From: Zygaena filipendulae
Taxonomy: Eukaryota; Arthropoda; Insecta; Lepidoptera; Zygaenidae
DNA length: 64,000 bases
Assembly (NCBI GenBank): GCA_907165275.2
Contig: OU015659.1
Coordinates: 3,390,501 to 3,454,500 of the forward strand
Reading direction: 5' to 3'
Part shown: positions 23,901 to 33,650 of the stretch, piece after piece
Layout: every line of letters starts with the position of its first letter
Numbering within the stretch: position 1 is the first letter of the stretch
Program-made: the position numbers and the translations under genes
Notes under the pieces: generated by a model
Told to the model about the DNA's origin: nothing
Database searches by the model: none
The model's input: only the letters and a program-made list of their open reading frames with translations

Positions 23901-26900
23901 ACATGTAACCACTACCAAAGAGTATAATATTATAACCTCAGAAGAATAACTTAACCAAAACCACTATACGTTACCACTACGTGACAATATATCACTGTTT
24001 ATTTGTTCTGAGTTGTTACCAAAGAGTTTCTTGGGCGGTAGCCTCAGAAGAATAACTAAAGCGCTTTAGTTGTTCTTCTGAGGGCGGTAGGCACCTACCT
24101 ACATATGTCACTAAAACGCAGTGACTATCGCCTTGGTATGTCTAACGTAGTGATTACCTTCTCTCTGGGTATGTCGCTATTTCAACCTGGACTAAAAATT
24201 TTTAATCAAAGATGACTGATGAAAATTATAAGGAGTCTGCATCCAAAGATCATAATATAATCACTACGCGTCTGCACCCTTCAGTTCAGTGGCGCAGATA
24301 GGTAGGTTACTTGAGATTAAGCGCATTAGTTAACAAGCTTGCCACTGCTTTTAAACTTCTTTAAGCAATAGAATAAAAGATCGATGTTAACGAATAGAAA
24401 AACTGTTTGCTCTACTCCCCATAGCCTGCCGCCCCTCGTAGCCTTTCACTCTAGGTAAAATACTCTACAGAATTATTGCTGTTCCACCAAGAAGAGGAAA
24501 ATTAATTTTCCGAAGAAGACAGTGCATGTTTCGATAACGGAAATCATAATCTAAAACTTTCCTCTCTTTTAGGATTAGGTAATAAAGGAAATTTTATCTA
24601 CTTTTCAAAACCTAGTACCTATACAAAGGGAATATTATAATCATTAGGTAGGTAGATAAGTTTAGGTACTTTTCAACTACGTAGTGATTATAATCCTATT
24701 TTATCAGAAGATTTGGCCTGAAAAATTACTCTTGGATTAGGTTTGTGCCATACCTACCTATTATTATTAATTGGACATAGATAAGCAATAGTGTGTTAAC
24801 CCACACTGGAGAAGTTTTGAGTTGGTAAATCATGTTTCTCAGTCATGTTTTAAAATTAAAGTGTCATTTTGTGTCTGTTAGAGGATGACGGATATTTGAA
24901 AAAAGAACTTTGAAAAACACTTTTAATAAATCATAGAGAACACCTCGGATAAAAACGTGGGTTTAGGTGGTTAGTTATTTTTTGGCAAATACTAGTAGGT
25001 ATAGATACCTACTTATGTTTTTTGTATAATTTATAAAGTTGTTGGTTGTATATTGTTGATTATAGTAGTTAGGTGTGTAAATATTTTCTAATTGCTTAGT
25101 TCTTTATTTTATTTTCGAAATCTCATGATTTCAAAATATATCGGTTTTTTTTTAATTCAATCGCGTTGCTTTGTCTATCAAGTCACACATTGTCATTGAA
25201 TGTGTGTCATCTTTGAGCAGAGGCTATAGTTAAAAAACGTTCTTTAACTCTTAATATAAAGCGTTCTGTACCTATCTATCAATAACTTAATTTTCTGAGT
25301 AACATATTATATTATGTTATTGCCTATCGGCGTCCAATTTCAAGCGAAGATTTGTATTTGATATTATAGAATGATATATATAGAATGAATATAGAATGAG
25401 TAGTTAGAAGCCTTATCCGCCATAAATGAAGAAGTAGATGAAAAGATTGTTATAATAAGAAACATTGTCATTGGCAAATTATAATTATAGACGCCATTAT
25501 TAAAGAAGAAGAAGAAGAAACCAATAACAGACTATATCTCGCGATTTCACCCACGCGAATTCTGGAACTCTTACATTACAGTCCTAATCTAAGTATTGTA
25601 AAAATTGAACACACGGCCGTTTGTACTTAATGTCAAAATAACAATATGTAATATAATGTATGTGAAAGTATACACGGCAGATATACTAAATAACAAAGAC
25701 AATTTGTATGTCTCTCTGTATGTTTTTGTTCCAAATATCTAACCTTCAAAACGGTATTGTGCAAATGGCCGATGGAGATCATTGTGGACTTTTATCTAAG
25801 TATATCCACAATCCACATTGATTCAATATTACACACGGTGCTGATCGCCAGTTCTGTCAGCTTGAACTTGGCATGACACGCTACCGCGTGTCTAAGAAAA
25901 TAACTACTTGATCATCGATTCTCAAATCTCAAGTATCTTCTTTTAAATAGAATGTTTTTCTATAACATATTTTGCCGAATTGAAACAGTTAGAAACTCAT
26001 TGTCCAACAATCCCTTCGTGAATCGTTATATATTTATGAGCTCAACGACATCGAGTTCGGGACTAAGTGACCAATCTGGCCCCTCCCCAGCCACTGACTG
26101 GGTTATTGGTTATTGTCCCCAATGAATAGCCAATTAATTGGGTTTTCATTTGCTTTCTGAGAACAATTTCTGAGGCTTTCCATTGTTATTCCAGAAGTCT
26201 CATTATGTCTTACTGTTTTAATGGTTATTGAGAAAGGAAACAAAAGAGTGGCTGTTTTTATTTGTATTTAGCTCTGCCCCGCGGTTTCACCCGCATGAGT
26301 TTCGGAATTCCCGCAGGATTATTTTTTTAAAATAAAAGTAGCCTAAACTCCTTATAACATCTATCTGACAGTGACAGTCCCGTTAAAATTCGTTTAGTTG
26401 TTTCAGAGATTAGCCGGAACAAACAGACAGACAGACATAGGTAAATAAAAATATGTATATGATTTTTTATGTAAGTACCTACCATATTATACATAAACAC
26501 ACTTTCATATGCATTAAGTGAAAAGCTGTTAATTTGGAATTACAAACAGACACTACAATTTTATTTATATATATATATGTATGTAAAGATAAAGTACTAG
26601 TTTCACTCGCGTCAATTTTGGAGTTCCCGCATGAATTCCGGGATCAAAAGTACCTACCCTATGTTCTTTTCTGCACCCCCTGACAACGTGTAGGCGAAAC
26701 ATAATGATCGATTGAGTATAGTTAGTTATGACGTGAAAAGATAAAGGCTTGTGTACGTAGGTGTAATATCAGTATGGATAGAATATAGGTAAGGTAGGTA
26801 CCTACTTATTTTCAAAGAAAAGTTTCCTTGTAAAGCCTTACCAAAAAGACAAAGGAGCATTGCATTAAATTAAATTATTATTATCAATTTGTTTGAATCA

Positions 26901-28185
26901 TGGACCATGTTATGGACTCGACTTAAACCCGGTGCTTTTTTTTTAATTTATTTAAAGGGCTTCATAACCCCGCGCTACACCCAGGCGTTTACCTACGAGC
27001 TTTTATCGGGTTTAAACCCAAGCACCGGGTTTAAGCCGGGTTGATGGCCCATCGATAGTTCCAACAGCTATTACGGTGCGTACAGACTATGTTATATTAT
27101 ATAACACGTCAACTTTATATAGGTAGATAAGATTGTTATAAGTACAACATTGCAAAATAAAACAAGACTGCAGTACACATTAGAATAACAATGCATTATA
27201 ACAATGTTATATAACCATTGTCGTTTCTTGTTCTTCAGTGCTACGCTATCTACAATGTCTTCGCTGAGAGGACGTGTCAATACCTGCGGCAGCGACTGTT
27301 GTACCTACTTTTAAAAAACAAAAGAAACTCAAATAATATTTTTGACTAATTTATATAACATGTCATAAAACATACAGTGTCCACAATACTATCTGAAACA
27401 TGTTATAATATTATAAGAATGTTTTATAACATGTTTGGTTACGTAGTCTGTACGCACCGTTAGGTAGGCATAGGAGTTAGGACATTAATAACGGTGTGGA
27501 AAGGATGGAGAACGTAGCGTAGCGTTAGAATATGGGGACTTTCGAACCGCATAATATTATGTACACAACCACCAGGGCCCAGGGGTCGATCAACAAAAAG
27601 CTTTTTGTTGGTAGGTAGGTTTGTACATTATCAAAGCACCATACGGTGCAGGGGCGGACTTAATATAGATGTAATTTTACAACCCTTGTATTCATTTCGT
27701 AAATATTAAAGTTGTCGTGGTCAGTTTTGCTTTTGTAAACTTGCTTAATTCGTTAATAAACTGAATTAACAATGGATGAAGTGGTTTCTTGTCACGTTTG
27801 AGGTGTGTTACCATTATCTGTGGTATTACTCAACGAAGGCTGTGACGAAGGCAAGGTAAAATCGTTTTGATAAAGGGATCATGAAGGTGTTTGGCCTCCG
27901 GACCGGGGAGGGGTCGGACCCGGGACCGCCCCTTCCACCCCCCGTTAGTCCACTCCACTGTTAGATATGGAAGGCAGTTCTAAAGTTTGAACCTACTTTA
28001 ATTAGAATCATTACATGCTAGTTTGTCACACATAAAATTTCAACCTACTACTCATCCAAAACATTCTAGCGGTCAGTAGGCTAGGGGAATTACCTGGTAA
28101 GCAACAATGTCGCCAGTAAATAGAAGACGGAGGGGTGCACGCTACAGTCGCAGTCCTGCGCTGGTGTAGCCGTCTGGGCGTCCAT
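11959..28185 (-). CDS. Stargazin/claudin-like four-TM protein (calcium-channel gamma-subunit type)
   Basis: Six coding exons on the minus strand join in phase: 28185-28094, 21112-20974, 15470-15380, 15284-15177, 12725-12588 and 12230-11959 (TAA), giving 279 residues. TM1 is about 19-43 (FYLLATLLLTSCSTAMLCAS, split by an intron), TM2 147-169, TM3 175-202 and TM4 245-266. The extracellular loop holds the claudin/PMP22-superfamily signature as GGIWTMC (97-103) with a second cysteine at 125 (VCTNYL). Stargazin-type proteins sit in the plasma membrane and modulate ion channels or glutamate receptors; that role is family knowledge, not shown here. The ATG at 28185 (MDAQTATPAQ) was chosen because a short cytosolic N-terminus is usual; the exon is open upstream to an acceptor at 28281, so an earlier start is possible. 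Introns reach about 7 kb and host many repeats. The first one contains the FUT gene on the same strand. Confidence 0.8.
12771..12973 (+). mobile_element. Degenerate Helitron-like element
   Basis: Begins near TATAAAAATCTCGTGTCAC and ends in GTGGGTGAAACCGCG followed by a mutated CTAG (ATAG). It lies just upstream of exon 5 of the stargazin-like gene. Confidence 0.6.
14672..14868 (+). mobile_element. Complete Helitron-like element (197 bp), reference copy
   Basis: This is the clearest full copy. It starts TCCTTACTAATAATTATTA, continues GCGAAAGTGAGTTTGTTTG, and ends in a GC hairpin then ACAGCTAG (CTAG 14865-14868). It is inserted between A (14671) and T (14869) with no target duplication, the rule for Helitrons. 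It has no Rep/helicase coding capacity, so it depends on an autonomous relative elsewhere. Confidence 0.85.
15559..15836 (-). mobile_element. Helitron-like element, second body type
   Basis: Reverse-oriented 3' end (CTGTGCCCCGCGGTTTCACC) followed by the body AAGCTTAATCTACCTGTGAA and GACAGACAGACAG; same body as 1590-1834. It lies in a stargazin-like gene intron. Confidence 0.75.
16593..16850 (-). mobile_element. Helitron-like element, fourth body type
   Basis: Reverse copy beginning TAGCTGTGCCCAGCGG, with the body CATCAGCTATCTGCCAGTGA shared with 5343-5632. Intronic. Confidence 0.7.
17361..17580 (-). mobile_element. Helitron-like element
   Basis: CTAG at 17361-17364, then CTGTCACCCCCGGTTTCACC and GGAGTTCCCGCG. 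The body includes CTGTCTATTGGTGAAAATCG, as in the plus-strand copies near 35045 and 48855. Right edge approximate. Confidence 0.7.
17790..17960. other. CpG-rich patch inside an intron
   Basis: A locally GC- and CpG-rich stretch (TGCCGTGCCGTGCCGTAGCG, then GGTGCGGCGCGCGCGCC) in otherwise AT-rich intronic DNA. No coding exon of the surrounding gene fits here. It could be an alternative promoter or 5' exon, or a repeat remnant. Confidence 0.3.
19392..19632. mobile_element. MITE with ACGGTCGCACTCAG ends
   Basis: The outer inverted repeat ACGGTCGCACTCAGGGTCG is mirrored at 19614-19632. The inner arms (TTTTAATGATTACTTAATTT and CTGCCGCACTCAG-like blocks) are also inverted, so nearly the whole element folds. 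Related to 9294-9481. Confidence 0.75.
19758..20006 (-). mobile_element. Helitron-like element, upstream partner of a tandem pair
   Basis: Reverse copy: CTAG at 19758-19761, ending at 20005-20006 in GA (TC on the minus strand). Body matches 3993-4222. Its 5' end touches the CTAG of the next element directly. Confidence 0.8.
20007..20205 (-). mobile_element. Helitron-like element, second member of the tandem pair
   Basis: CTAG at 20007-20010 directly follows the first copy, then CTGTCCCCCGCGGTTTCACC and the same body ending in TCCATCGCGGACAAACAACG. Right edge approximate. Confidence 0.75.
20507..20869. mobile_element. Helitron-like copies facing each other
   Basis: A plus-strand 5' end (TCCTTACTAATATTATAAAT from 20507, about 55 bp preserved) precedes a nearly complete reverse copy at 20691-20869 that runs from CTAG to AGTAAGGA. 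Both carry the body type of 14672-14868. Confidence 0.7.
21684..21770. repeat. Retrotransposon-tail-like fragment
   Basis: ACCGACTTCCAAAAAGGAGG, then AGGTTATTCATTTGATTG and a T-run. The same words appear in reverse at 31878-31910 and, without the GGAGG, at the ends of the palindrome at 30843-31227. Confidence 0.5.
21807..22165 (-). mobile_element. Helitron-like element plus an opposing 3' fragment
   Basis: A reverse copy of the second body type runs from CTAG (21807-21810) to about 22055. A plus-strand fragment then supplies CCGCGGGAACTCC and ends in ATCGCGGGGGACAGCTAG at 22162-22165. Confidence 0.65.
22509..23801 (-). CDS. Alpha-1,3-fucosyltransferase, FUT10/FUT11 type (GT10), intronless
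   Basis: A single 430-residue ORF with no visible intron. It is a type II membrane protein: short basic cytosolic tail, TM at about 23-39 (FLQSALLCLLLFLLIL), then a luminal catalytic domain. GT10 features include HEESPKNN (124-131), FSRFSDAPFPL near 149-159, the donor-binding motif from FENGICHDYVTEKFWRP (258-273) through GSVPIYFGSP (278-287), and the C-terminal cysteine-rich part (CLVCKKA, then HYDCPMP at 389-395) typical of FUT10/11. Family members act in the Golgi or ER and transfer fucose from GDP-fucose to glycans or glycoproteins; the acceptor cannot be read from sequence. It lies wholly inside the first coding intron of the stargazin-like gene on the same strand, so it needs its own promoter. 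A TATAAATA on the minus strand lies only about 35 bp above the ATG, so the leader would be very short if that box is used. Confidence 0.9.
   Translation of the reverse strand: MVVVKVVLFRYIKGFKTIVSCKFLQSALLCLLLFLLILRMNRGNFNIRNKIKSDRPLLLWWTSNFPSTSMTLNCTKYNVICEEINARVMNRDYEINAYLFYGSRIDYMDLPLPRLPNVLWGLIHEESPKNNMELNHELVLNLFNFSSTFSRFSDAPFPLMYLESLTNVTSKKYFVVTSKKNEYSKEIAPIMYLHSDCDTTTERDAYVSELMKFIPVDSYGDCLRNKKMPEQLNLDYLNNLFKEDLLMFMSRYKFVLAFENGICHDYVTEKFWRPIIIGSVPIYFGSPTIRDWFPNNKSAILLEDYPTPKLLSEHIKILQENDSLYEEYLSHKIEGVVTNSRLISETNKMESDKGCIVLESVKTLSCLVCKKAHDILKGDKSVNMVTKSHYDCPMPVQALTLNSTPGSFWVRQWFVAKENAEHIYKTLTGN
23832..23840 (-). promoter_or_regulatory. Candidate TATA box for the nested fucosyltransferase
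   Basis: The plus strand reads GTATTTATA, i.e. TATAAATAC on the minus strand, about 35 bp upstream of the start codon at 23801. Position relative to a transcription start is unknown. Confidence 0.35.
23859..23891. mobile_element. 17-bp palindromic micro-insertion with perfect 8-bp direct repeat
   Basis: AGAATATC at 23859-23866 recurs exactly at 23884-23891 around CTCAGAACAATTCTGAG (23867-23883), a palindrome with a 3-bp centre. It lies about 65 bp upstream of the fucosyltransferase start codon. Confidence 0.55.
24034..24090. mobile_element. 41-bp palindromic micro-insertion with 8-bp direct repeat
   Basis: GGCGGTAG at 24034-24041 recurs at 24083-24090. The insert 24042-24082 is a palindrome with one mismatch; its arm begins CCTCAGAAGAATAAC (one extra leading C) and its centre is AAAGCGCTTT. 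Its terminal word CTCAGAAGAATAA is identical to the arm at 38315-38341. Confidence 0.6.
25300..25525. repeat. Dispersed repeat with GAA-rich tail
   Basis: Contains CATTGTCATTGGCAAATTAT and CGCCATAAATGAAGAAG, ending in GAAGAAGAAGAAGAA. Related copies lie at about 32150-32345 and 60700-60872. The simple tail suggests a retroposed element; no family assigned. Confidence 0.45.
26268..26575 (-). mobile_element. Helitron-like element, fourth body type
   Basis: Begins CTCTGCCCCGCGGTTTCACC and includes GACAGTGACAGTCCCG and ACAGACAGACAGACA; same body as 5343-5632 and 16593-16850. Confidence 0.7.
26597..26760 (-). mobile_element. Helitron-like element with a deleted 3' hairpin arm
   Basis: CTAG at 26597-26600 is followed directly by TTTCACTCGCGTCAATTTTG, so half of the terminal hairpin is missing. 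The body is of the 14672-14868 type. Confidence 0.6.
26900..27056. mobile_element. MITE of the CCCGGTGCTT family, copy 1
   Basis: AAACCCGGTGCTT on the left and AAGCACCGGGTTTAAGCC on the right, then GGTTGATGGCCCAT. One of four relatives (also 29523, 34715, 40455). Confidence 0.6.
27074..27459. mobile_element. 386-bp MITE with CGGTGCGTACAGACTA ends and TTA target duplication
   Basis: CGGTGCGTACAGACTA at the left end and TAGTCTGTACGCACCG at the right end are exact inverted repeats flanked by TTA on both sides (27071-27073 and 27460-27462). PIF/Harbinger-like by target site. Non-coding. Confidence 0.8.
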
Positions 28186-29522
28186 ACCCGCGCCCAGTTT
28201 GTGGTATGCGATGTACGCGCGCGCGGGACTGCTTTGGGGAGCAATTTTCGTGGCGGTGATGCACTTTCTGATATACTGAAACTGCTCATTTGGTCACCCA
28301 GGAGGTTACTCCTTACCTGCGAAAGAATAAGACAGAAAGTTGTAGCACTGATTAGTACAATTTTTATTTTACGATCCATCGTAGGTACGTACCTATATGA
28401 AACCTAGAAGCGCGAGATAACTTATCCCACTAAGCATGAAATTGGCAAGAATTTTCAATAAGTTTGTCCATCACGCATTTGAAAGCCTATTTGTTATAGG
28501 GCTAGGCTATGTGTAACGAGTTTAATACAATTTTCGCGCATATTTTCGTTTTCTTATTTAAAAAGGAATTTGCCGAATGCTTCGCAGAGTTTGGCACTGT
28601 CTATTCTCAATGCCTATTTCACAAATATGTTGCGTCGGATAAAATAGCCTTTTACAAGCTCTTAAAACACATTTATGTTTTAGGTACCTAGCTGGATGAC
28701 ATGATATTGAACGGGAAAGGCGATAAAATAAAATAAAATATTTTTTGAGGATAAAATTGATTTGAGCATTATTTTATCCCATGTTATATTTTCATTTTGG
28801 AATTAAGCAGCAAATAGATTAATAATATAATCACGATTTAATTTATGGAGAATAGAATAGTTTCGCGATTCCAGTAATTATCTTTTTTTATTGAGTTCTC
28901 CTAAAAATGGTCCTTCCCTTCTTCTTCTCATTTATAAATTATTATATTGATCAGACAGTTTATTTAAATAATATCAAATAAAGAAGAAAATACTAGAAGA
29001 TGGAATAATAAGTGACAGTAAATATTGGTGAAGAATAAACTAACTAAATCACTGTATTTAGGTACAGTAAAAAAAATTTGTTCTATGGAACGAAAAAAAA
29101 AAATGTTGATAACAGTTGGAAAATTGTACTTACTTTCTCATCAGTATTCGCATTGTGTACGATTTACGTAGCTATTGTTTTACCATCCTCAAAATGGCAT
29201 GTTCACTCACGAAATTTCATTAAATACTAAGAACACGATACCAATTTAAGTGCACAAACAAAAATCGCGATAGTCTTTTTGAGTACGTACGTACGGTGCA
29301 CGATTTTCTTTTTTTTTCATATAAAGGTCGCCGGGTTAGCCTTATCGCGATATATCGTATCTACTGAGGAGAAAACAGTAACGACTTCTGAAAGCGCGTG
29401 CTTTCACCACACTGAGGGGAAAACTGAAATGAAGCTGTTTCAGGGTTGCGCGATACACGAAAATTTTATTTATCGATAGTCGGTACAATTAAATGAAGAC
29501 TTTTAAAAACTGGGACAAAAAA

Positions 29523-29669
29523 ATGGGCAATCAACTAGGTTTGAACCCAGTGCTTGGGTATACCCATATCCAATAAACACCCCTAACCACTAATAAAATA
29601 TCAGAAAACTGAGTGTTCATTCTTGGTGTTTAACCCAAGCGCCGGGTTTAAACCCGGTCGATTGCCCAT
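29523..29669. mobile_element. MITE of the CCCGGTGCTT family, copy 2
   Basis: ATGGGCAATCAAC at the left end and GATTGCCCAT at the right end, enclosing inverted CCAGTGCTTGGG and CCCAAGCGCCGGG blocks. Confidence 0.65.
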
Positions 29670-30659
29670 CTATATATCTGCTCGTTATAACATTATGGTT
29701 GATGATAATATTATTTTGGTGTACCCATACTTAGGTGTTACAAAAAGGTGTAGTCATATTTTACGATCGTGTTCACGTTATCGTCTGCAATGATTTGACA
29801 CTATAGTACCTAACTGAAACGGTACCATGAAACAAACTTTCCTAAAAGCTAGATTTGCTGTTATTAACTTGTCTATGCACCCCAACGGTGACAAATTGCA
29901 TTAAATGATTTTGGAGTCATCATCTGTAATCAGTTTATGACCATTGGTCCATGGACCTACCCAGTGATGTGAAATGTTTATTTTGTTGCGGAAGTGGTCA
30001 CAATCTTCAAATATGACTACATCTTGTATACAGCGGTTCAGCCTTACCCGTTATTCTTGATTTTATAGTTTAGAACCATATCTATTGCCCACAAGCGTAC
30101 GGTTATAGGATTTAGTTTCATTTTTACAAATTTTCTTTGCTCTACTCTTAATAAAAAAATCAATATTTCAACTTAGATAAGATAATCGCTATGATGCTAT
30201 CTATACTATACCTAACAATTAGCTCAAACTGCAACAAGCATAAGCAAGCACCGATTCGACCGGACATTATTAGCGATTTGCCACGTAAACATCACTAGAG
30301 GATGATGAAAGATAAGGGGGCGGCACTAGGAAAAGTCGATAGCTACTTCGTAAACGTGTCATTTGGATTTTCATAACTGCATGCATCGCAGTTTATATGA
30401 TAATATGTAAAAAATAACTGCTTGTATTAAATAATAATAATAATTATATGGGTTTATCGTGATTTTGTGTTTATTGATACATATCTAATTATTATCATAG
30501 AGTTGTTATAAAGTAGTGGGTATCTACTATACAGGGCGTCCCACGGATATGCCACATGGAGGGAAAGTACTTTGAATAGTGTCAATATTGTAGATGGAAT
30601 ATTTTACTGCAAAAGACATTATTTGAATTTAAAAAAAAAATTTGAACTGCATTCATAGA

Positions 30660-30780
30660 TATTCAAATAATTACATGATTGAACCGGGAATCGAACCCGT
30701 TACATGAGAAAAATAATCATCCAAAACAATCATCCATGATACCGATCGAAAGGCTTCATCATAAGGATTATTTTTTGCTA
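30660..30780 (-). repeat. Possible tRNA-derived SINE fragment
   Basis: The minus strand reads GGGTTCGATTCCCGGTTC, a good RNA polymerase III B box, but no convincing A box or cloverleaf lies at the right distance, so it is not called a tRNA gene. Confidence 0.35.
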
Positions 30781-30842
30781 AATAATATAGTGTCAAAAAT
30801 AAAAGGAAGGCCATGAATGTGATGTGAAATTTTGTTCAGATA

Positions 30843-31227
30843 AAACCGACTTCCAAAAACACAAAACTAAAAAGCTAAAAATAAAAAGTTAAAAATAACA
30901 AAATACCGATTTAATCCAAAAGACAAAAGACACATGTAATATTATTATTGGTTTGTGCTGCCACTGATCGGTTTGAATTCGGTGACAAGCCCGCTGGTGT
31001 CTGCCCACTTGGGTTGTTCTGCTCACGAAGAGCTGGTGGCGGGAGTCGACTTAGCCCATCTTCCCCCTCCATATTTGGCTTGTCGCCGACTTCATACCGA
31101 TCAGTGGTAGCACAAACCAATAATAATATTACATGTGTTTTTGTCTTTTGGATTAAATCGGTATTTTGTTATTTTTAGCTTTTTATTTTTAGCTTTTTAG
31201 TTTTGTGTTTTTGGAAGTCGGTTTTAA
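30843..31227. mobile_element. 385-bp palindromic element with ACCGACTTCCAAAAA ends
   Basis: Both ends carry ACCGACTTCCAAAAACACAA or its reverse complement. The arms stay complementary through CCAAAAGACAAAAGACAC, AATATTATTATTGGTTTGTG and CACTGATCGGT, about 140 bp each side, around a GC-richer centre. Confidence 0.7.
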
Positions 31228-31299
31228 TTTTTTTGTTAAAATTTTTGTTTTTTTCTTGCTTTTAAGTGACTTAGTTTGTAATTTCTCTATGTTACAATA

Positions 31300-31488
31300 A
31301 GTAGCCTAATGTCAACTGCTCATCACCTTTTACAAAATATTGCTTTTCCCGACGCAGGGACGTTAATTGTTGAGGAGTTCTCCTAGTACATCACCATCAG
31401 TTCCACTTCACCATATACATTGTGACGGGCGTAAATTGTTTAGAAACCATATTAAAGTTAAGAGCAGTTAAGGTATACCTATAAAAAC

Positions 31489-31525
<37 letters not shown>

Positions 31526-31912
31526 AACGATTCGGAACCCGTGAAATACCCATTATAGAGTAGTTCCGATGACCATCTGTGGTTTTCATCATCAGTTCCA
31601 CTTCTTCAAATTTTGCTTTCCGAAAGCAAAGAAGCGATTTACTATAAAAAATACAAAAATCACTATAGGTGTAGGATAATTTTTGAAGAGTTCCCTCAAT
31701 TTCTCCAAGATCCCATCATCTGATCCCGACTTAGTGGCAATGGGACCTAATTGGGAGTATACCCTTTCAAACAAAAAAAGAATTTTTCAAATCGGTTCAA
31801 CCGTCTTCGAGTAATCGGTGAACATACATAAAAAAAATAAAAATAAAAAAAAACATAGGTACATACAATCAAACGTAGAACCTCCTCCTTTTTGGAAGTC
31901 GGTTAAAAATGA
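31300..31912 (-). repeat. Degenerate retrotransposon-derived block
   Basis: Two related segments, each with CATCAGTTCCACTTC (about 31386 and 31591), separated by an A-run of about 30 at 31493-31522. It closes with CGGTTCAACCGTCTTCGAGT and CCTCCTCCTTTTTGGAAGTC. The words at the end match the common tail also seen at 21684. No intact ORF. Confidence 0.5.
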
Positions 31913-33470
31913 AAAGCTGACATTGCCTTACATAATAATGTAGGTAGGTAGGTACAACTGAATTTTTTTATTAAAAATGTTAAAAATTCTTTCTCCAAAA
32001 CGAGTTTTGACAAAAAAAGGGATTTCTAAAAAGAAAAAGAAAACATGACGTTAGTTGTAAGTATTGTCCTCAGACGAAATAAAAATTGTCAAGAACTTTT
32101 GGCGGGGTTGTTGACGAGTGAAAGCCGTACCTACCGAAAACACGCGTGTCACGTTGTCTTTGTTATTTCAGTCACTTTTCAGCATCTTTTTTGGACCCTG
32201 AACAGGACTGGCTTTCAAGAGAGCCATGTTTTAACTTGGGGAACAATCTAACATTGTCATTGGCGTTTCGCCATAAGTGAAGAAGTAGATGAAGAGATTT
32301 TTATTATTAAAATACATTGTCATTGGCAAATTATAATTAAGAAGAACTTTTGGCGGGATTTTTAGCACAAAGGACGTCAATTTTATTTCTTTGTGTTGCA
32401 AATTAGTTTATCATGATTAATATTGTGTGAATATGGTGGATTTTGCATAATATTGATCCATTAGTGATTAACAGTGTGCGAAAACAGTGAAATAAGATGG
32501 AATAGGGCGTTCGTCGGTAGGTTTTCGTTTTACTATATAACTTTCCACAGAGCGTCCTATGAAAGTTCAAGTGTGAAGATTTGATGGGAAAAGTTTCGGT
32601 AAAGCATCGAAATGCATCTCACCAATGGATTTCGATGTAAATAACTTCAGAAGAAGAAAGATACATATTGGCTGAATGAACTAAGTTTCCTTTGCTTTTC
32701 CCGAAAGGACTAAACTTCAACAAAAAAAAAGTCATTGTCAAATGTCAATTCAAGTACCTATTCCAGAATCAACTGTCAACTGTCAAGCTTTCCAAGTTCG
32801 TTTTTTTTTTGTGCTTGATACCTACTTGTATGTGAATCTTCTTTTCTTTGGAATTTTCGTAGTTCGCGTGAGCAAGTGAAATATTAATGGTACTTAGTTG
32901 AATTCATTACTAATTCATAATTGTAAGAATTTATTTATAGCGAATCTAATTAATTTATAAAATAATTCAACATACAATGTAAGTACCTATCATAATAATG
33001 TAGCAATTGAACATACACCGGGTTCTATATTATATGCAACGTGTATCACGTTTTACTTTGAAATATTACTTTTAAAAGCTATTATAAGTTTTATTGACTG
33101 TGATTACGATGGATTGTATATTATTATCTAGTCTTGGTGTTAAGTTTTTCTGTTTAGCATTAATGTAAAAGTGAAAGTTTAATACGTACGCACGTGCTAA
33201 AATGCAATGGTTCCTTTACGCATTGTATTTTTAAGACCGTTATGTCGACCTACCTTCTATGCTTCAAATAACCAAGTTTCTATAATTTTTTGAGTTGCTA
33301 GTAAATAACTTTTAATTTTATTTTCTTTGATTGTTAATACCTAACTTGCTAATTCAGTTACTGAAGATGTTGCCTAAAACGATTGGCGCCAAAATTGACA
33401 ACGGACATCTTGAGTAATCAAACCAAACAAAGTTTAGTGTATCTAAATTGTAAATTTCATTGAGTACCTA

Positions 33471-33650
33471 TTAGCTGTGCCCCGCGGTTTCACCCGAGTT
33501 GCGGAATTCCTGCAGGAACTCCAAAGTAGCCTAATTTACTTATAAAGTCAGCTAATTGGCAGTGAAAATCCTGTCGTAATCGGTCCAAACATCTCGGAGA
33601 TTAACCCACCTGAGTTTTTGAATTCCTACAGGAACTCCAAACTTCTTTCA
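33471..33650 (-). mobile_element. Degenerate Helitron-like element
   Basis: Starts TAGCTGTGCCCCGCGGTTTC and carries the CAGCTAATTGGCAGTGAAAA body, followed by a second partial block near 33605. Confidence 0.6.

Noticed and set aside
23937..24012. CTCAGAAGAATAAC...TTGTTCTGAG, a possible 76-bp member of the micro-palindrome family
   Set aside because: The ends fit but the flanks (ATTATAAC and TTGTTACC) do not match as a direct repeat, so it is not counted.
27588..27611. Palindrome CAACAAAAAGCTTTTTGTTG
   Set aside because: Self-complementary but without flanking direct repeats or a second copy; may be chance in AT-rich DNA.
28026..28379. 117-residue minus-strand ORF starting MDRKIKIVL
   Set aside because: It overlaps exon 1 of the stargazin-like gene in a different frame; the other frame joins in phase to TM1 of exon 2.
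30660..30780. tRNA gene on the minus strand
   Set aside because: Only a B box is convincing; no A box at proper spacing and no acceptor stem.
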